A stretch of 64,000 nucleotides of DNA, taken from NCBI RefSeq assembly GCF_017980685.1, contig NZ_JACXXO010000012.1, forward strand, positions 82,465 through 146,464, in the 5' to 3' direction. This DNA comes from Pseudomonas iridis. Its GTDB lineage: Bacteria > Pseudomonadota > Gammaproteobacteria > Pseudomonadales > Pseudomonadaceae. This document shows, in pieces, positions 8,987-17,480 of the stretch (positions are counted from its first letter, which is position 1; each line of letters opens with the position of its first letter). Position numbers and translations under genes: made by a program. The notes under the pieces are model-generated. The model worked only from the letters and a program-made list of their open reading frames with translations. It did not search any database and was not told where the DNA came from.

Positions 8987-9556
8987 TTCATCAGGGCGTG
9001 GCGAGTGGGGGCAGGCTGCAAGCTCCCCACATCGCGACACCTGTGCATTTCAATCTGAACCTCTCCTTCTGATTCCCCCTCGCTGAAAACCACGACTGGA
9101 ATGACTTGATGCATTCCGGCAAGAACGGCGGCTGCGCCGTGCCTGCAAAAAACCTACCGACACACAAACTGTAACAATTGATCTGGATAGTGCCCCGGGC
9201 TGGCTGCTGGGGTGATGGAACTGTTACAGGATTGCTTCAGGGCAAATGGGCCTGAACAGGGCAGCTTAGTACCTTTCAGAAATTGACCGGCGCGTTGTTG
9301 TGGGCGGCACCAGAGCGTGCAAATACGGGGTTAAATTCCTAAAGGGTATTAGAAAAGAAGGTGTTCATTCTTTTCAGATTCATGACGAACTCATGAACCT
9401 GCATGGACCAAAAAACCGGAGCTTAGACCATGGTCGTAGACACACAAAGTTACGATTGACTTGTGGGTCACGCTCTGGCGCTAATCGCTGACCTTCGGAA
9501 CCCGGGCGTCGATCCGGGCCAGGCAAACAATAATTAGAAACGAGAGGAGCTTGACA
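8987..9556 (+). other. 570-base gap upstream of the first OprD porin
   Basis: No convincing gene is present: the short frames here lack family motifs and ribosome-binding sites. Two symmetric sites stand out: CTGTAACA (9169–9176) with its inverse TGTTACAG (9222–9229), 45 bases apart, and the 19-base palindrome at 9379–9397 listed separately. The promoter of the porin is presumably here. Confidence 0.5.
9379..9397. promoter_or_regulatory. Perfect 7-bp inverted repeat, candidate operator for the oprD-like gene
   Basis: TTCATGA-CGAAC-TCATGAA is a perfect dyad with a 5-base spacer, 160 bases upstream of the porin start and inside an otherwise gene-free region. The form fits a dimeric repressor or activator site; the protein is unknown. 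Confidence 0.4.
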
Positions 9557-10885
9557 ATGAATAAGTCCGCCTTGGCCGTGGCTGTGGCCTTTGGGGTATT
9601 GGCGCAGCAGGCAGGTGCCGCGGGTTTCATCGAAGACAGCAAGGCTTCCCTGAGTTCGCGCACCATGTATTTCAACAACGACAACCGTGATGGCGGCGCA
9701 GATCAGAGAGAAGCCGCGCAGGGCTTCAAGTTTGATTACCTGTCCGGTTTCACTCAAGGTATGGTCGGTTTTGGTCTTGATGTGCAGGCGCTCAGCGGTA
9801 TTCACCTTGATGGTGGCCGTGGGCACCACCCAGACAATAACTCGTTCAGCCCAAGTGATTCTGACGGTTCGGCAACGCAGTCCTGGAGCCGCGTAGCGGG
9901 TAACGTCAAGGCACGTCTGTCCAAGACCGAAGCTCACCTGGGTGGCGCGCTGCAACCTAGCTTGCCGATTCTGGTTGCGAACGATAGCCGTCTGCTGCCT
10001 CAAACCTTCGAGGGTGGCACGATCACCTCCAAGGAAATCGACAACGTCACCTTCAATGCTGGTCAACTCGAGCATGCAGTGGGTCGTGCCTCGACAAACA
10101 GCACCGGCCTCGCGGTGGCCGGTGGTACGCAGGACAGCAATCAGTTCCGCTATGCCGGTGCTGACTGGAAGGTCACCAAAGATCTGACCCTGCAGTACTA
10201 CCACTCGAACCTGCAGGATTATTACAAGCAGAACTTCTTCGGCCTGGTGCACGTCCTTCCGATCAGCACCAACCAGTCGTTCAAGACCGACATCCGCTAT
10301 TTCGACAGCAGCTCTGATGGCAAGAACGGCGACGCAGGCTACCGCTTCAATAACAACGGTGGTTACGCCAAGACCCCGGGCGAGGTCGATAACAAGACCT
10401 GGAGCGCCATGTTCACTTACACCTTGGGTGGCAACGCCTTCTTGCTCGGCCATCAACGCGTCAACGATGACGGTGGCTTCGTCTACCTGAACCAGGGCAA
10501 CGTGGTCGATGGCAACGGTCGCCCAGAGGGTGCCGGTGGCGCAAGCTTCTACCTGTTCACCGACTCCATGATTAACGGTTTCGTCCGTGCCGGTGAAAAC
10601 ACGACCTTCGGCCAGTACTCCTATGACTTCGCAGGGCTGGGTGTACCGGGCCTCAAAGCTTCGGTCGCTTACCTGCATGGCGACAACATCAAGGCAACGA
10701 ACGGTTCCGGTAGCGACATGTCCGAGTGGGAACGGGACATGCGTATCGATTACACCGTTCAACAGGGTGCTCTCAAAGGTTTTGGTGTAACACTGCGCAA
10801 TGGTGTTTATCGCGGCAGCGAAATCAATATTGCCGATCAGGATCAGACCCGCCTGATCTTCAACTACACCTACAGCTTCTTGTAA
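9557..10885 (+). CDS. OprD-family outer-membrane porin (copy 1)
   Basis: A 442-residue outer-membrane channel of the OprD family, which takes up amino acids, peptides or carboxylates depending on the member. Seen: signal peptide MNKSALAVAVAFGVLAQQAG with cleavage after AGA, the family start GFIEDSKASLSSRTMYFNN, the central SLPILVANDSRLLPQTFEGG, repeated amphipathic strands and a C-terminal phenylalanine-rich strand ending YTYSFL. ATG 9557 is chosen over the TTG at 9551 since GAGAGGAG (9542–9549) is ideally placed. It is followed by a terminator, then by a paralogue with an almost identical leader. The substrate cannot be decided from sequence. Confidence 0.93.
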   Translation: MNKSALAVAVAFGVLAQQAGAAGFIEDSKASLSSRTMYFNNDNRDGGADQREAAQGFKFDYLSGFTQGMVGFGLDVQALSGIHLDGGRGHHPDNNSFSPSDSDGSATQSWSRVAGNVKARLSKTEAHLGGALQPSLPILVANDSRLLPQTFEGGTITSKEIDNVTFNAGQLEHAVGRASTNSTGLAVAGGTQDSNQFRYAGADWKVTKDLTLQYYHSNLQDYYKQNFFGLVHVLPISTNQSFKTDIRYFDSSSDGKNGDAGYRFNNNGGYAKTPGEVDNKTWSAMFTYTLGGNAFLLGHQRVNDDGGFVYLNQGNVVDGNGRPEGAGGASFYLFTDSMINGFVRAGENTTFGQYSYDFAGLGVPGLKASVAYLHGDNIKATNGSGSDMSEWERDMRIDYTVQQGALKGFGVTLRNGVYRGSEINIADQDQTRLIFNYTYSFL

Positions 10886-10901
10886 CAAATCCAGAGAAAA
10901 G

Positions 10902-10928
10902 CCTTGCCGTTCGGCAAGGTTTTTTTTC
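10902..10928 (+). terminator. Intrinsic terminator after first OprD porin
   Basis: CCTTGCC (10902–10908) pairs with GGCAAGG (10913–10919), loop GTTC, followed by eight T residues. Strong stem and U-tract. Confidence 0.9.
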
Positions 10929-11311
10929 GTGCATATTTTTATATTCCATATTGCTAGGTTGTAGAAGTTTTTTATTCCTTTTGTTTTTTTGGCTAAAAGC
11001 TAAATTAGGCCTCGTCCAACGCTCAAGAGTCACTGCGGTGTTTTGGCGTTTTCGTCCCTCGACAATCTCAAGGGTTCAGGAATCTGTGCTGAAGCCGATA
11101 CCCCCAATCTGCAGTGCCTTTATATATCTCGGCGCTATGAAAAAGAGTGAAACAATTCTTTTTGGGACTATGCCGGGGTATTCTTTCGCGGTTTTGACTG
11201 GGGGGGTAAAGGTCCACTGCGATCAAGCGATCAAGCGTTCAGGATTTCGGGCAATCGATCCGAAGCCGACAGAAAGAAAAGCAGAAGAATTAGATACGAG
11301 AGGAGCTTTAC
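10929..11311 (+). other. Intergenic region between the two porins
   Basis: The first 80 bases are AT-rich (10925–11000). No gene with a supported start is seen. The last 30 bases, ATTAGATACGAGAGGAGCTT, nearly repeat the leader of the first porin (ATTAGAAACGAGAGGAGCTT), so the duplication that produced the pair included the 5' untranslated region. The second porin's promoter should be within this stretch. Confidence 0.5.
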
Positions 11312-12646
11312 ATGAACAAGTCCACCTTGGCCCTGGCTGTGGCCGTAGGGGTTATGGCGCAGCAGGCAGGCGCCGCCGGTTTTATCGAAGACAGCAAGGC
11401 AACGTTGGGGCTGCGTAACTTCTACATCAACACTGATAACCGTAGTGGCCCAGGCGCCAACAAGAACGAAGAATGGGGCCAAGGCTTCGATCTGCGCTTC
11501 ATCTCGGGTTACACCCAAGGCACCGTAGGCTTCGGTCTCGATGCAATTGGTCTGCTGGGTGTCCGTCTGGATTCTGGCGGTGGCACTAACGGTGCGAGCA
11601 ACAACTCGTACGGCGGCACCGTATTCCCGAGCAAGTCCAACGGTGAAGCCGTTGATAACTTTTCCAGCCTGGGCCTGACTGCGAAGGTCAAGGTTTCTCA
11701 GACTGAATTGAAGCTGGGTACCCTGCAGCCAAAACTGCCGGTTATCGTGACCAACGACGGTCGCTTGCTGCCGCAAACCTGGCAGGGTGGGCAAATCACT
11801 TCCGGCGAGATCAAGGACCTGACTCTGGTCGGCGGTCAGATCGAAGCTGTGAAAGGTCGTAACTCCAGCAACAACGAGAATCTGTCGATCGGTGGTGCGA
11901 GTGCACGTACCGCCAACAGCAACAAGTTCATCTATGCCGGTGGTGACTACAAGATCACCAAGGACCTGACAGCTCAGTACTACTACGGCAACCTGGAAGA
12001 TTTCTACAAGCAACACTTCCTGGGGCTGGTACATAACTGGGCAATCGGTCCAGGTGTACTGAAATCCGACTTCCGTTACTTCAACAGCTCGGATGACGGC
12101 GCCAACAGCAACACCCCTGCTTACTACAGCAACGGTAACTACAGCAGCACTTCGAACGGCAAGGGTAAGGTCGACAACAACCTGTACAGCGGCCTGTTCC
12201 TGTACACCGTTGCTGGTCACACCTTCGGCGGCGGTTATCAGGTTTCCAATGGTAGCAGCGACTTCCCTTGGCTGAACCAAGGCGACGGCTCGTCGAACTA
12301 CACCATCACCGACATGCAGATCCAGAAGTTCGGTCGTGCTGGCGAGAAAACCTGGCAAGCACGCTATTCGTATGACTTCGCCAAAGTCGGCGTGCCTGGC
12401 CTGACAGCGGGTATGGTCTACCTGCGTGGTTACGATATCGACACCAACAGAACCGCTAACGCACCTGCCGGCACTAACAGCTCCGAATGGGAACGCGACC
12501 TGACCATCGGTTACGTCGTGCCAGAAGGCCCGCTGAAAAATGTTGGCGTCATGTGGAAAAACGCTTCTTGGCGCACCAACATTCCGGGCGTTCGCGACCA
12601 GGATGAAAACCGCCTGATCGTCAGCTACTCGATCCCGCTGATGTAA
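11312..12646 (+). CDS. OprD-family outer-membrane porin (copy 2)
   Basis: A 444-residue paralogue of the preceding porin, with the same signal peptide style (MNKSTLALAVAVGVMAQQAG), the same GFIEDSKATLGLRNFYIN start and the shared PKLPVIVTNDGRLLPQTWQGG segment, but clearly diverged extracellular loops (Gly/Asn/Ser-rich, e.g. GGTNGASNNSYGG). The C-terminus ends SYSIPLM rather than in the usual aromatic residue, which is mildly unusual for a beta-barrel insertion signal. The ribosome-binding site GAGAGGAG is nearly identical to that of copy 1. Likely a channel for a different small substrate; which one is not readable. Confidence 0.93.
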   Translation: MNKSTLALAVAVGVMAQQAGAAGFIEDSKATLGLRNFYINTDNRSGPGANKNEEWGQGFDLRFISGYTQGTVGFGLDAIGLLGVRLDSGGGTNGASNNSYGGTVFPSKSNGEAVDNFSSLGLTAKVKVSQTELKLGTLQPKLPVIVTNDGRLLPQTWQGGQITSGEIKDLTLVGGQIEAVKGRNSSNNENLSIGGASARTANSNKFIYAGGDYKITKDLTAQYYYGNLEDFYKQHFLGLVHNWAIGPGVLKSDFRYFNSSDDGANSNTPAYYSNGNYSSTSNGKGKVDNNLYSGLFLYTVAGHTFGGGYQVSNGSSDFPWLNQGDGSSNYTITDMQIQKFGRAGEKTWQARYSYDFAKVGVPGLTAGMVYLRGYDIDTNRTANAPAGTNSSEWERDLTIGYVVPEGPLKNVGVMWKNASWRTNIPGVRDQDENRLIVSYSIPLM

Positions 12647-12672
12647 TAGCGCGCATCGAATCGCGGATGTAA

Positions 12673-12709
12673 AAAAGCCCCGTCCGGCATCGCGCCGGAC
12701 GGGGCTTTT
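12673..12709 (+). terminator. Strong intrinsic terminator after second OprD porin
   Basis: AAAAGCCCCGTCCGGC and GCCGGACGGGGCTTTT make a perfect 16-bp stem around loop ATCGC. A- and T-runs on either side could allow bidirectional action. Confidence 0.92.
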
Positions 12710-12840
12710 GCGTTTCCGGGTCAGGCCCACCCCCGTAAGCCTTCCCCGACATTTCCCTCTTTACAGCAACTCAAGGCCTTCTCGAACCTTACTAACGATG
12801 TTCGTCGCGATGCGGCCAGGCGTCCAGTGAACAGAAGTTT

Positions 12841-12900
12841 AATATTCCTAAAAAGCATACATATCTAGTTATATATTCTTTTTCATGAGTATAAAAGCCA
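12841..12900 (+). promoter_or_regulatory. AT-rich upstream region of lsfA with motif shared with ssuE
   Basis: CCTAAAAAGCATACATAT (12847–12864) lies 96 bases before the lsfA start in a long AT-rich block, and closely resembles CCAAAACGCATAAACA (13743–13758) upstream of ssuE. Both genes are sulfate-starvation-induced in Pseudomonas, so this is a candidate site for a CysB-type activator. Inference only. Confidence 0.4.
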
Positions 12901-12942
12901 AGCTACAGTTGAGGTCTCCACCCTCTCATCAGGAGCAGCATC

Positions 12943-13581
12943 ATGAGCCTCAGACTCGGCGACATCGCCCCCGATTTCGAGCAAGACTCCAGCGTCGGCA
13001 AGATTCGTTTTCACGAATGGCTAGGCGATAGCTGGGGCGTGCTGTTTTCCCATCCGGCGGACTTCACCCCGGTGTGCACCACCGAGCTGGGCTTCACCGC
13101 CAAGCTCAAGGATGAATTCAGCCAGCGCGGCGTCAAGGCCATCGCGCTGTCGGTAGACCCGGTGGACTCGCACCACAGGTGGATCGAAGACATCAACGAA
13201 ACCCAGAACACTATCGTCAACTTTCCGATCCTGGCCGACGCGGATCGCAAAGTCTCGGATCTGTATGACCTGATCCACCCGAACGCCAATGACACCCTGA
13301 CCGTGCGTTCGCTGTTCGTGATCGATCCGAACAAGAAGATTCGCCTTACCATCACCTATCCGGCGAGCACCGGGCGCAATTTCCACGAAATTCTGCGGGT
13401 GATCGATTCGCTGCAACTCACCGACAACTACAAAGTGGCCACCCCGGCCAACTGGCAGGACGGTGACGAAGTAGTGATCGTGCCGTCGCTCAAGGATGAA
13501 GAAGAGATCAAACAGCGCTTCCCGAAAGGCTATCGCGCCGTGAAGCCGTACCTGCGTCTGACGCCACAGCCCAATCGTTAA
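12943..13581 (+). CDS. lsfA: 1-Cys peroxiredoxin (sulfate-starvation protein LsfA)
   Basis: A 212-residue Prx6-type peroxiredoxin that reduces peroxides with a single catalytic cysteine. The active site is HPADFTPVCTTELG with C45 and conserved T/R neighbours; the C-terminal extension (LRVIDSLQLTDNYKVATPANW, then KDEEEIKQRFPKGY) is diagnostic of the 1-Cys Prx6 group and there is no resolving cysteine. It is preceded by AGGAG (12932 region) and lies directly upstream of ssuEADCBF. In Pseudomonas LsfA is made when sulfate is short, which fits this placement. A REP-like element and a terminator separate it from ssuE, so the two transcripts are probably independent. Confidence 0.95.
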   Translation: MSLRLGDIAPDFEQDSSVGKIRFHEWLGDSWGVLFSHPADFTPVCTTELGFTAKLKDEFSQRGVKAIALSVDPVDSHHRWIEDINETQNTIVNFPILADADRKVSDLYDLIHPNANDTLTVRSLFVIDPNKKIRLTITYPASTGRNFHEILRVIDSLQLTDNYKVATPANWQDGDEVVIVPSLKDEEEIKQRFPKGYRAVKPYLRLTPQPNR

Positions 13582-13589
13582 GATCAAAA

Positions 13590-13660
13590 GATCGCAGCCT
13601 GCGGCAGCGCCTGCAGGGAGAAACGCATTCCAGTGTAGGAGCTGCCGAAGGCTGCGATCG
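13590..13660. repeat. REP-type C inverted pair
   Basis: Left arm GATCGCAGCCTGCGGCAGC and right arm GCTGCCGAAGGCTGCGATC are inverse versions of one another around a short spacer; TGTAGGA precedes the right core. This differs from the type A and B REPs in core sequence. A single degenerate copy is at 42914–42948. Confidence 0.75.
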
Positions 13661-13691
13661 TTTTGAGGCATCCACATAGCAGGGGATTTCG

Positions 13692-13715
13692 GGCCGTTTC
13701 AACGGCCTTTTTTTC
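13692..13715 (+). terminator. Intrinsic terminator after lsfA
   Basis: GGCCGTT and AACGGCC form a 7-bp stem with a very short loop (TC; effectively GTTTCAAC at the tip), followed by seven T residues. Confidence 0.85.
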
Positions 13716-13734
13716 GTCCTGAGAAAGGTAAAAC

Positions 13735-13800
13735 GTATATCTCCAAAACGCATAAACAAATGAATAAATATGATTTATGGATATATAAATCAGCTGGTAA
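13735..13800 (+). promoter_or_regulatory. AT-rich promoter region of the ssu operon
   Basis: CCAAAACGCATAAACA (13743–13758) is followed by an AT-rich run with ATAAATATGATTTATGG and ATATATAAAT. The first motif matches the lsfA upstream region. Likely site of CysB/Cbl-type control, by analogy with known sulfonate regulons; the exact promoter elements are not resolved. Confidence 0.4.
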
Positions 13801-13865
13801 GGTCTCTCACATTGAAGCGAGATCGCAACCTGCGAATCGCCTGTAACGCTTAAGGAATCATCTCA

Positions 13866-14459
13866 ATGCTGGTCGTCTCACTCGGTGGCAGTCCCAGCCT
13901 GCGCTCCCGTTCTGGAGTTCTGCTGGATCGCTCGCAGCGCTGGTTGCAGCAGCAAGGGGTGGAAGTGGTGAGTTATCAGGTACGGGATTTCCCGGCCGAA
14001 GATCTCCTCCACGCTCGTTTTGATAGCCCCAAGGTGCTCGATCTTTTACAGCAGATTGAAAATGCCGACGGCTTGCTGATCGCTACCCCGGTGTACAAGG
14101 CCTCGTTTTCTGGCGCCCTGAAGACTGTGCTCGATCTGCTGCCCGAACGTGCCTTGAACCACAAGATTGTTTTACCGATGGCCACCGGCGGCAGCATCGC
14201 CCACATGTTGGTGGTCGATTACGCCCTCAAGCCAGTGCTGTCGGCATTGAAAGCCCAGGAAATGCTCCAGGGGATTTTTGCCGAGGACAGCCAGATCGCT
14301 TATGGCGAAGGCAGTACCCAGGCGCAGTTGGCACCGGCGCTGGAACAGCGACTGCATGAAGCGCTGGATCAGTTTGTCAGTGCCATGGCCCGCCGGCCGA
14401 AACCGCTGGAGCCAGGCTTGTTGAACGAACGTTTGTTGAGTGCTCGCTGGAGCATTTGA
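13866..14459 (+). CDS. ssuE: NADPH-dependent FMN reductase of alkanesulfonate system
   Basis: A 197-residue flavodoxin-like reductase that supplies FMNH2 to the monooxygenase SsuD. The N-terminal MLVVSLGGSPSLRSRSGVLL carries the phosphate-binding loop of the NADPH:FMN reductase family (GSPS-x-RSRS), followed by DGLLIATPVYKASFSGALKTVLDLLP, the conserved flavin-site segment, and LPMATGGSIAHML. It is the first gene of ssuE-A-D-C-B-F, 91 bases upstream of ssuA. Length and order match the Pseudomonas ssu locus. Confidence 0.95.
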   Translation: MLVVSLGGSPSLRSRSGVLLDRSQRWLQQQGVEVVSYQVRDFPAEDLLHARFDSPKVLDLLQQIENADGLLIATPVYKASFSGALKTVLDLLPERALNHKIVLPMATGGSIAHMLVVDYALKPVLSALKAQEMLQGIFAEDSQIAYGEGSTQAQLAPALEQRLHEALDQFVSAMARRPKPLEPGLLNERLLSARWSI

Positions 14460-14549
14460 GCCACACCGAAACTTGATGTAACTGGCCTTACTCGCCCGCT
14501 AACGGGCAAGCAGGTGCAGCCAAAACCCAACAGCAAAAAGGAGAGCGCT

Positions 14550-15515
14550 ATGCGCACTGTATTTTTGCGTCGTGGTCTGGTCGCTCTGTTTGCTGCGGCT
14601 GTGTCCTTCGGCGCTATCACTCAAGCTCAAGCCGAAACGTTGCGAATCGGTTATCAGAAGTACGGCACCCTGGTGCTGCTCAAAGCCAAGGGCACGCTGG
14701 AAAAACGTCTCGCCGCCCAAGGCGTCGACGTGCAATGGACGGAGTTTCCCGGTGGCCCGCAACTGCTTGAAGGCCTGAACGTCGGTTCGATCGACTTCGG
14801 CGTGACGGGCGAAACGCCGCCGGTGTTCGCTCAAGCCGCAGGTGCCGATCTGCTCTATGTCGCCTACGAGCCGCCAGCGCCGAACAGCGAGGCGATCCTG
14901 GTGCCGAAAGACTCGCCGATCAAATCGGTGGCCGATCTGAAGGGCAAGAAAGTCGCACTGAACAAAGGCTCCAACGTCCACTACCTGCTGGTGCGCGCTC
15001 TGGAAGACGCCGGAATCAAATACACCGATATCCACACCGTATTCCTGCCGCCGGCCGATGCTCGTGCCGCGTTCGAGCGTGGCAGCGTTGACGCCTGGGT
15101 CATCTGGGATCCGTACCAGGCGGCCGCCGAGAAGCAGCTGCAAGCGCACACCCTGCGCGACGGCAAAGGCATCGTCGACAACCACCAGTTCTATCTCGCA
15201 ACCAAACCTTACGCACAGAAAAATCCCGAGGTGATCAAGACTCTCGTCGAAGAAGTGCGCGCGGTCGGCGAGTGGTCCAAAGCCAATCCTGAAGACGTGA
15301 CCCGACAGGTCGCGCCGCTGCTCGGCCTGCCGGCGGACATCACCCTGACCTCGGTCAAACGCCAGGGCTACGGTGCGCTGTTCCTGACCCCGGAAGTGAT
15401 CGCCGCGCAACAGAAAATCGCTGACACGTTCTTCCAGCTCAAACTGATTCCCAAGCCTTTGAGCATCAAGGATGTTATCTGGACACCACCGTCCGCTGTG
15501 GCCAAAGCACAGTAA
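14550..15515 (+). CDS. ssuA: Aliphatic sulfonate ABC transporter, periplasmic binding protein
   Basis: A 321-residue periplasmic protein that captures alkanesulfonates for the SsuBC permease. The start at 14550 follows AAAAGGAGAG and opens the signal peptide MRTVFLRRGLVALFAAAVSFG with cleavage after AQA|E; the longer GTG-started frame adds only hydrophilic residues. The mature protein starts TLRIGYQKYGTLVLLKAKGTLE and contains GVTGETPPVFAQAAGADLLYV and VDAWVIWDPYQAAAE, hallmarks of the SsuA/TauA-type fold. Directly followed by ssuD (25 bases apart). Confidence 0.95.
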   Translation: MRTVFLRRGLVALFAAAVSFGAITQAQAETLRIGYQKYGTLVLLKAKGTLEKRLAAQGVDVQWTEFPGGPQLLEGLNVGSIDFGVTGETPPVFAQAAGADLLYVAYEPPAPNSEAILVPKDSPIKSVADLKGKKVALNKGSNVHYLLVRALEDAGIKYTDIHTVFLPPADARAAFERGSVDAWVIWDPYQAAAEKQLQAHTLRDGKGIVDNHQFYLATKPYAQKNPEVIKTLVEEVRAVGEWSKANPEDVTRQVAPLLGLPADITLTSVKRQGYGALFLTPEVIAAQQKIADTFFQLKLIPKPLSIKDVIWTPPSAVAKAQ

Positions 15516-15540
15516 TTCGAATTCCCAAGGAGACCACTCC

Positions 15541-16689
15541 ATGAGCCTCAATATCTTTTGGTTCCTGCCTACCCACGGCGACGGCCATTACCTTGGCACC
15601 TCCGAAGGTGCTCGCGCTGTCGATCACGGGTATCTGCAACAGGTCGCGCAAGCAGCGGATCGCCTGGGTTTTGGCGGTGTACTGATTCCCACCGGCCGCT
15701 CTTGCGAAGACTCCTGGCTGGTGGCGGCGTCGCTGATCCCGGTGACCCAGCGTCTGAAGTTTTTGGTCGCCCTGCGCCCGGGGATCATCTCCCCGACGGT
15801 GGCGGCGCGTCAGGCCGCAACGCTGGATCGCCTGTCTGGCGGGCGGGCGCTGTTCAATTTGGTGACCGGTGGTGATCCGGAAGAATTGGCCGGTGACGGT
15901 CTGTTCCTCAGTCACGAGGAGCGCTATCAAGCCTCGGTGGAATTCACCCGCATCTGGCGCCGTGTGCTGGAAGGCGAAACCGTTGATTACGATGGTCAGC
16001 ACATCAGCGTCAAAGGTGCGAAGTTGCTCTATCCGCCGATCCAGCAGCCGCGTCCGCCGCTGTACTTTGGTGGCTCCTCGGAAGCGGCGCAGGATCTGGC
16101 GGCCGAACAGGTCGAAATGGTGTTGACCTGGGGCGAGCCGCCCGCAGCGGTGGCGGAGAAAATCGAACAGGTACGCGCCAAAGCCGCCAAGCTCGGACGC
16201 ACCGTGCGCTTCGGCATTCGTCTGCATGTGATCGTCCGTGAAACCAATGCTGAAGCCTGGCAGGCGGCGGATCGTCTGATCTCGCATCTTGACGATGACA
16301 CCATCGCCCGTGCTCAAGCTTCGCTGGCGCGTTTCGATTCGGTCGGCCAGCAACGCATGGCCGCATTGCACGGCGGCAGTCGCGACAACCTGGAAGTCAG
16401 TCCCAACCTGTGGGCCGGCGTCGGGCTGGTGCGCGGCGGTGCCGGGACGGCGTTGGTTGGCGACGGTCCGACCGTGGCCGCTCGGGTGAAGGAATACGCG
16501 GATCTGGGCATCGATACCTTCATCTTCTCCGGTTATCCACACCTCGAAGAGTCGTACCGCGTTGCCGAATTGCTGTTCCCGCACCTTGACATCGAGCGCC
16601 CGGAACTGCCGAAAAGCGCCGGTTATGTCAGCCCGTTCGGCGAGATGGTCGCCAACGACATTCTTCCCAAAGCCGCGTCGCAGAGCTGA
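15541..16689 (+). CDS. ssuD: FMNH2-dependent alkanesulfonate monooxygenase
   Basis: A 382-residue luciferase-like monooxygenase that cleaves alkanesulfonates to aldehyde and sulfite with FMNH2 from SsuE. The start MSLNIFWFLPTHGDGHYLG at 15541 follows AAGGAGACC; the region before it is the ssuA end. Conserved stretches: GVLIPTGRSCEDSWLVA (Cys of the SsuD active region), HEERYQASVEFTRIWRRVLEGE, PPLYFGGSSEAAQDLAAEQ and a C-terminal FSGYPHLEESYRVAELL with the active-site lid arginine region before it. Length equals that of the E. coli enzyme within one or two residues. Nine bases separate it from ssuC. Confidence 0.96.
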   Translation: MSLNIFWFLPTHGDGHYLGTSEGARAVDHGYLQQVAQAADRLGFGGVLIPTGRSCEDSWLVAASLIPVTQRLKFLVALRPGIISPTVAARQAATLDRLSGGRALFNLVTGGDPEELAGDGLFLSHEERYQASVEFTRIWRRVLEGETVDYDGQHISVKGAKLLYPPIQQPRPPLYFGGSSEAAQDLAAEQVEMVLTWGEPPAAVAEKIEQVRAKAAKLGRTVRFGIRLHVIVRETNAEAWQAADRLISHLDDDTIARAQASLARFDSVGQQRMAALHGGSRDNLEVSPNLWAGVGLVRGGAGTALVGDGPTVAARVKEYADLGIDTFIFSGYPHLEESYRVAELLFPHLDIERPELPKSAGYVSPFGEMVANDILPKAASQS

Positions 16690-16697
16690 GGCGCGCC

Positions 16698-17480
16698 ATG
16701 AAGAAAATCATCCACAGCCTCGCGCCTTGGGCGCTGCCGGTGTTGCTGCTGGCGGTGTGGCAGTTGTCGGTGTCGGCGGGCTGGTTGTCGACACGGATTC
16801 TGCCGGCACCGGTGACGGTGATCGAGGCCGGCGTCAGTCTGGTGCGCAGCGGTGAAATCTGGACGCACCTGGCAATCAGCGGCTGGCGCGCCGCGCTGGG
16901 CTTCACCATCGGCGGGAGCATCGGTCTGGTGTTGGGCTTCATCACCGGTCTGTCGAAGTGGGGCGAACGCTTGCTCGACAGTTCGATGCAGATGATCCGC
17001 AACGTGCCGCATCTGGCACTGATACCGCTGGTGATTCTGTGGTTTGGCATTGATGAGTCGGCGAAGATTTTTCTGGTGGCGTTGGGCACGCTATTCCCGA
17101 TCTACCTCAACACCTATCACGGCATCCGCAACGTCGACCCCGCGCTGGTCGAGATGGCGCGCAGTTATGGATTGAGCGGCTTCAGCCTGTTCTGGCAGGT
17201 GATTCTGCCGGGTGCGTTGCCTTCGATTCTGGTCGGAGTGCGCTTCGCCCTGGGCTTTATGTGGCTGACGCTGATCGTCGCCGAAACCATTTCTGCCAGC
17301 TCCGGCATCGGCTATCTGGCGATGAATGCAAGGGAGTTTTTACAGACTGATGTGGTGGTGCTGGCGATTCTGCTTTACGCGGTACTCGGCAAGCTCGCCG
17401 ACCTTGCGGCGCGTGGACTTGAACGTGTGTGGCTGCGCTGGCATCCGGCCTATCAGGTTGCCAAAGGAGGTGCAGCATGA
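16698..17480 (+). CDS. ssuC: Aliphatic sulfonate ABC transporter permease
   Basis: A 260-residue inner-membrane permease with about six hydrophobic segments and the EAA loop region EMARSYGLSGFSLFWQVILPGALP that contacts the ATPase. The N-terminus MKKIIHSLAPWALPVLLLAVW is a first membrane helix. The stop codon overlaps the ssuB start (ATGA at 17477–17480), implying translational coupling. Fits the SsuC/TauC family in length and motif. Confidence 0.94.
   Translation: MKKIIHSLAPWALPVLLLAVWQLSVSAGWLSTRILPAPVTVIEAGVSLVRSGEIWTHLAISGWRAALGFTIGGSIGLVLGFITGLSKWGERLLDSSMQMIRNVPHLALIPLVILWFGIDESAKIFLVALGTLFPIYLNTYHGIRNVDPALVEMARSYGLSGFSLFWQVILPGALPSILVGVRFALGFMWLTLIVAETISASSGIGYLAMNAREFLQTDVVVLAILLYAVLGKLADLAARGLERVWLRWHPAYQVAKGGAA

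Noticed and set aside
9300..9491. A 63-codon frame before the first porin
   Set aside because: No ribosome-binding site, no similarity known, and it overlaps the dyad symmetry element.
11218..11240. Short tandem GATCAAGC repeat before the second porin
   Set aside because: Only two units of 8 bases; too short to call a meaningful array.
14494..14507. GCCCG/CGGGC hairpin between ssuE and ssuA as a terminator
   Set aside because: Five base pairs only, no U-tract, and the genes are an operon.
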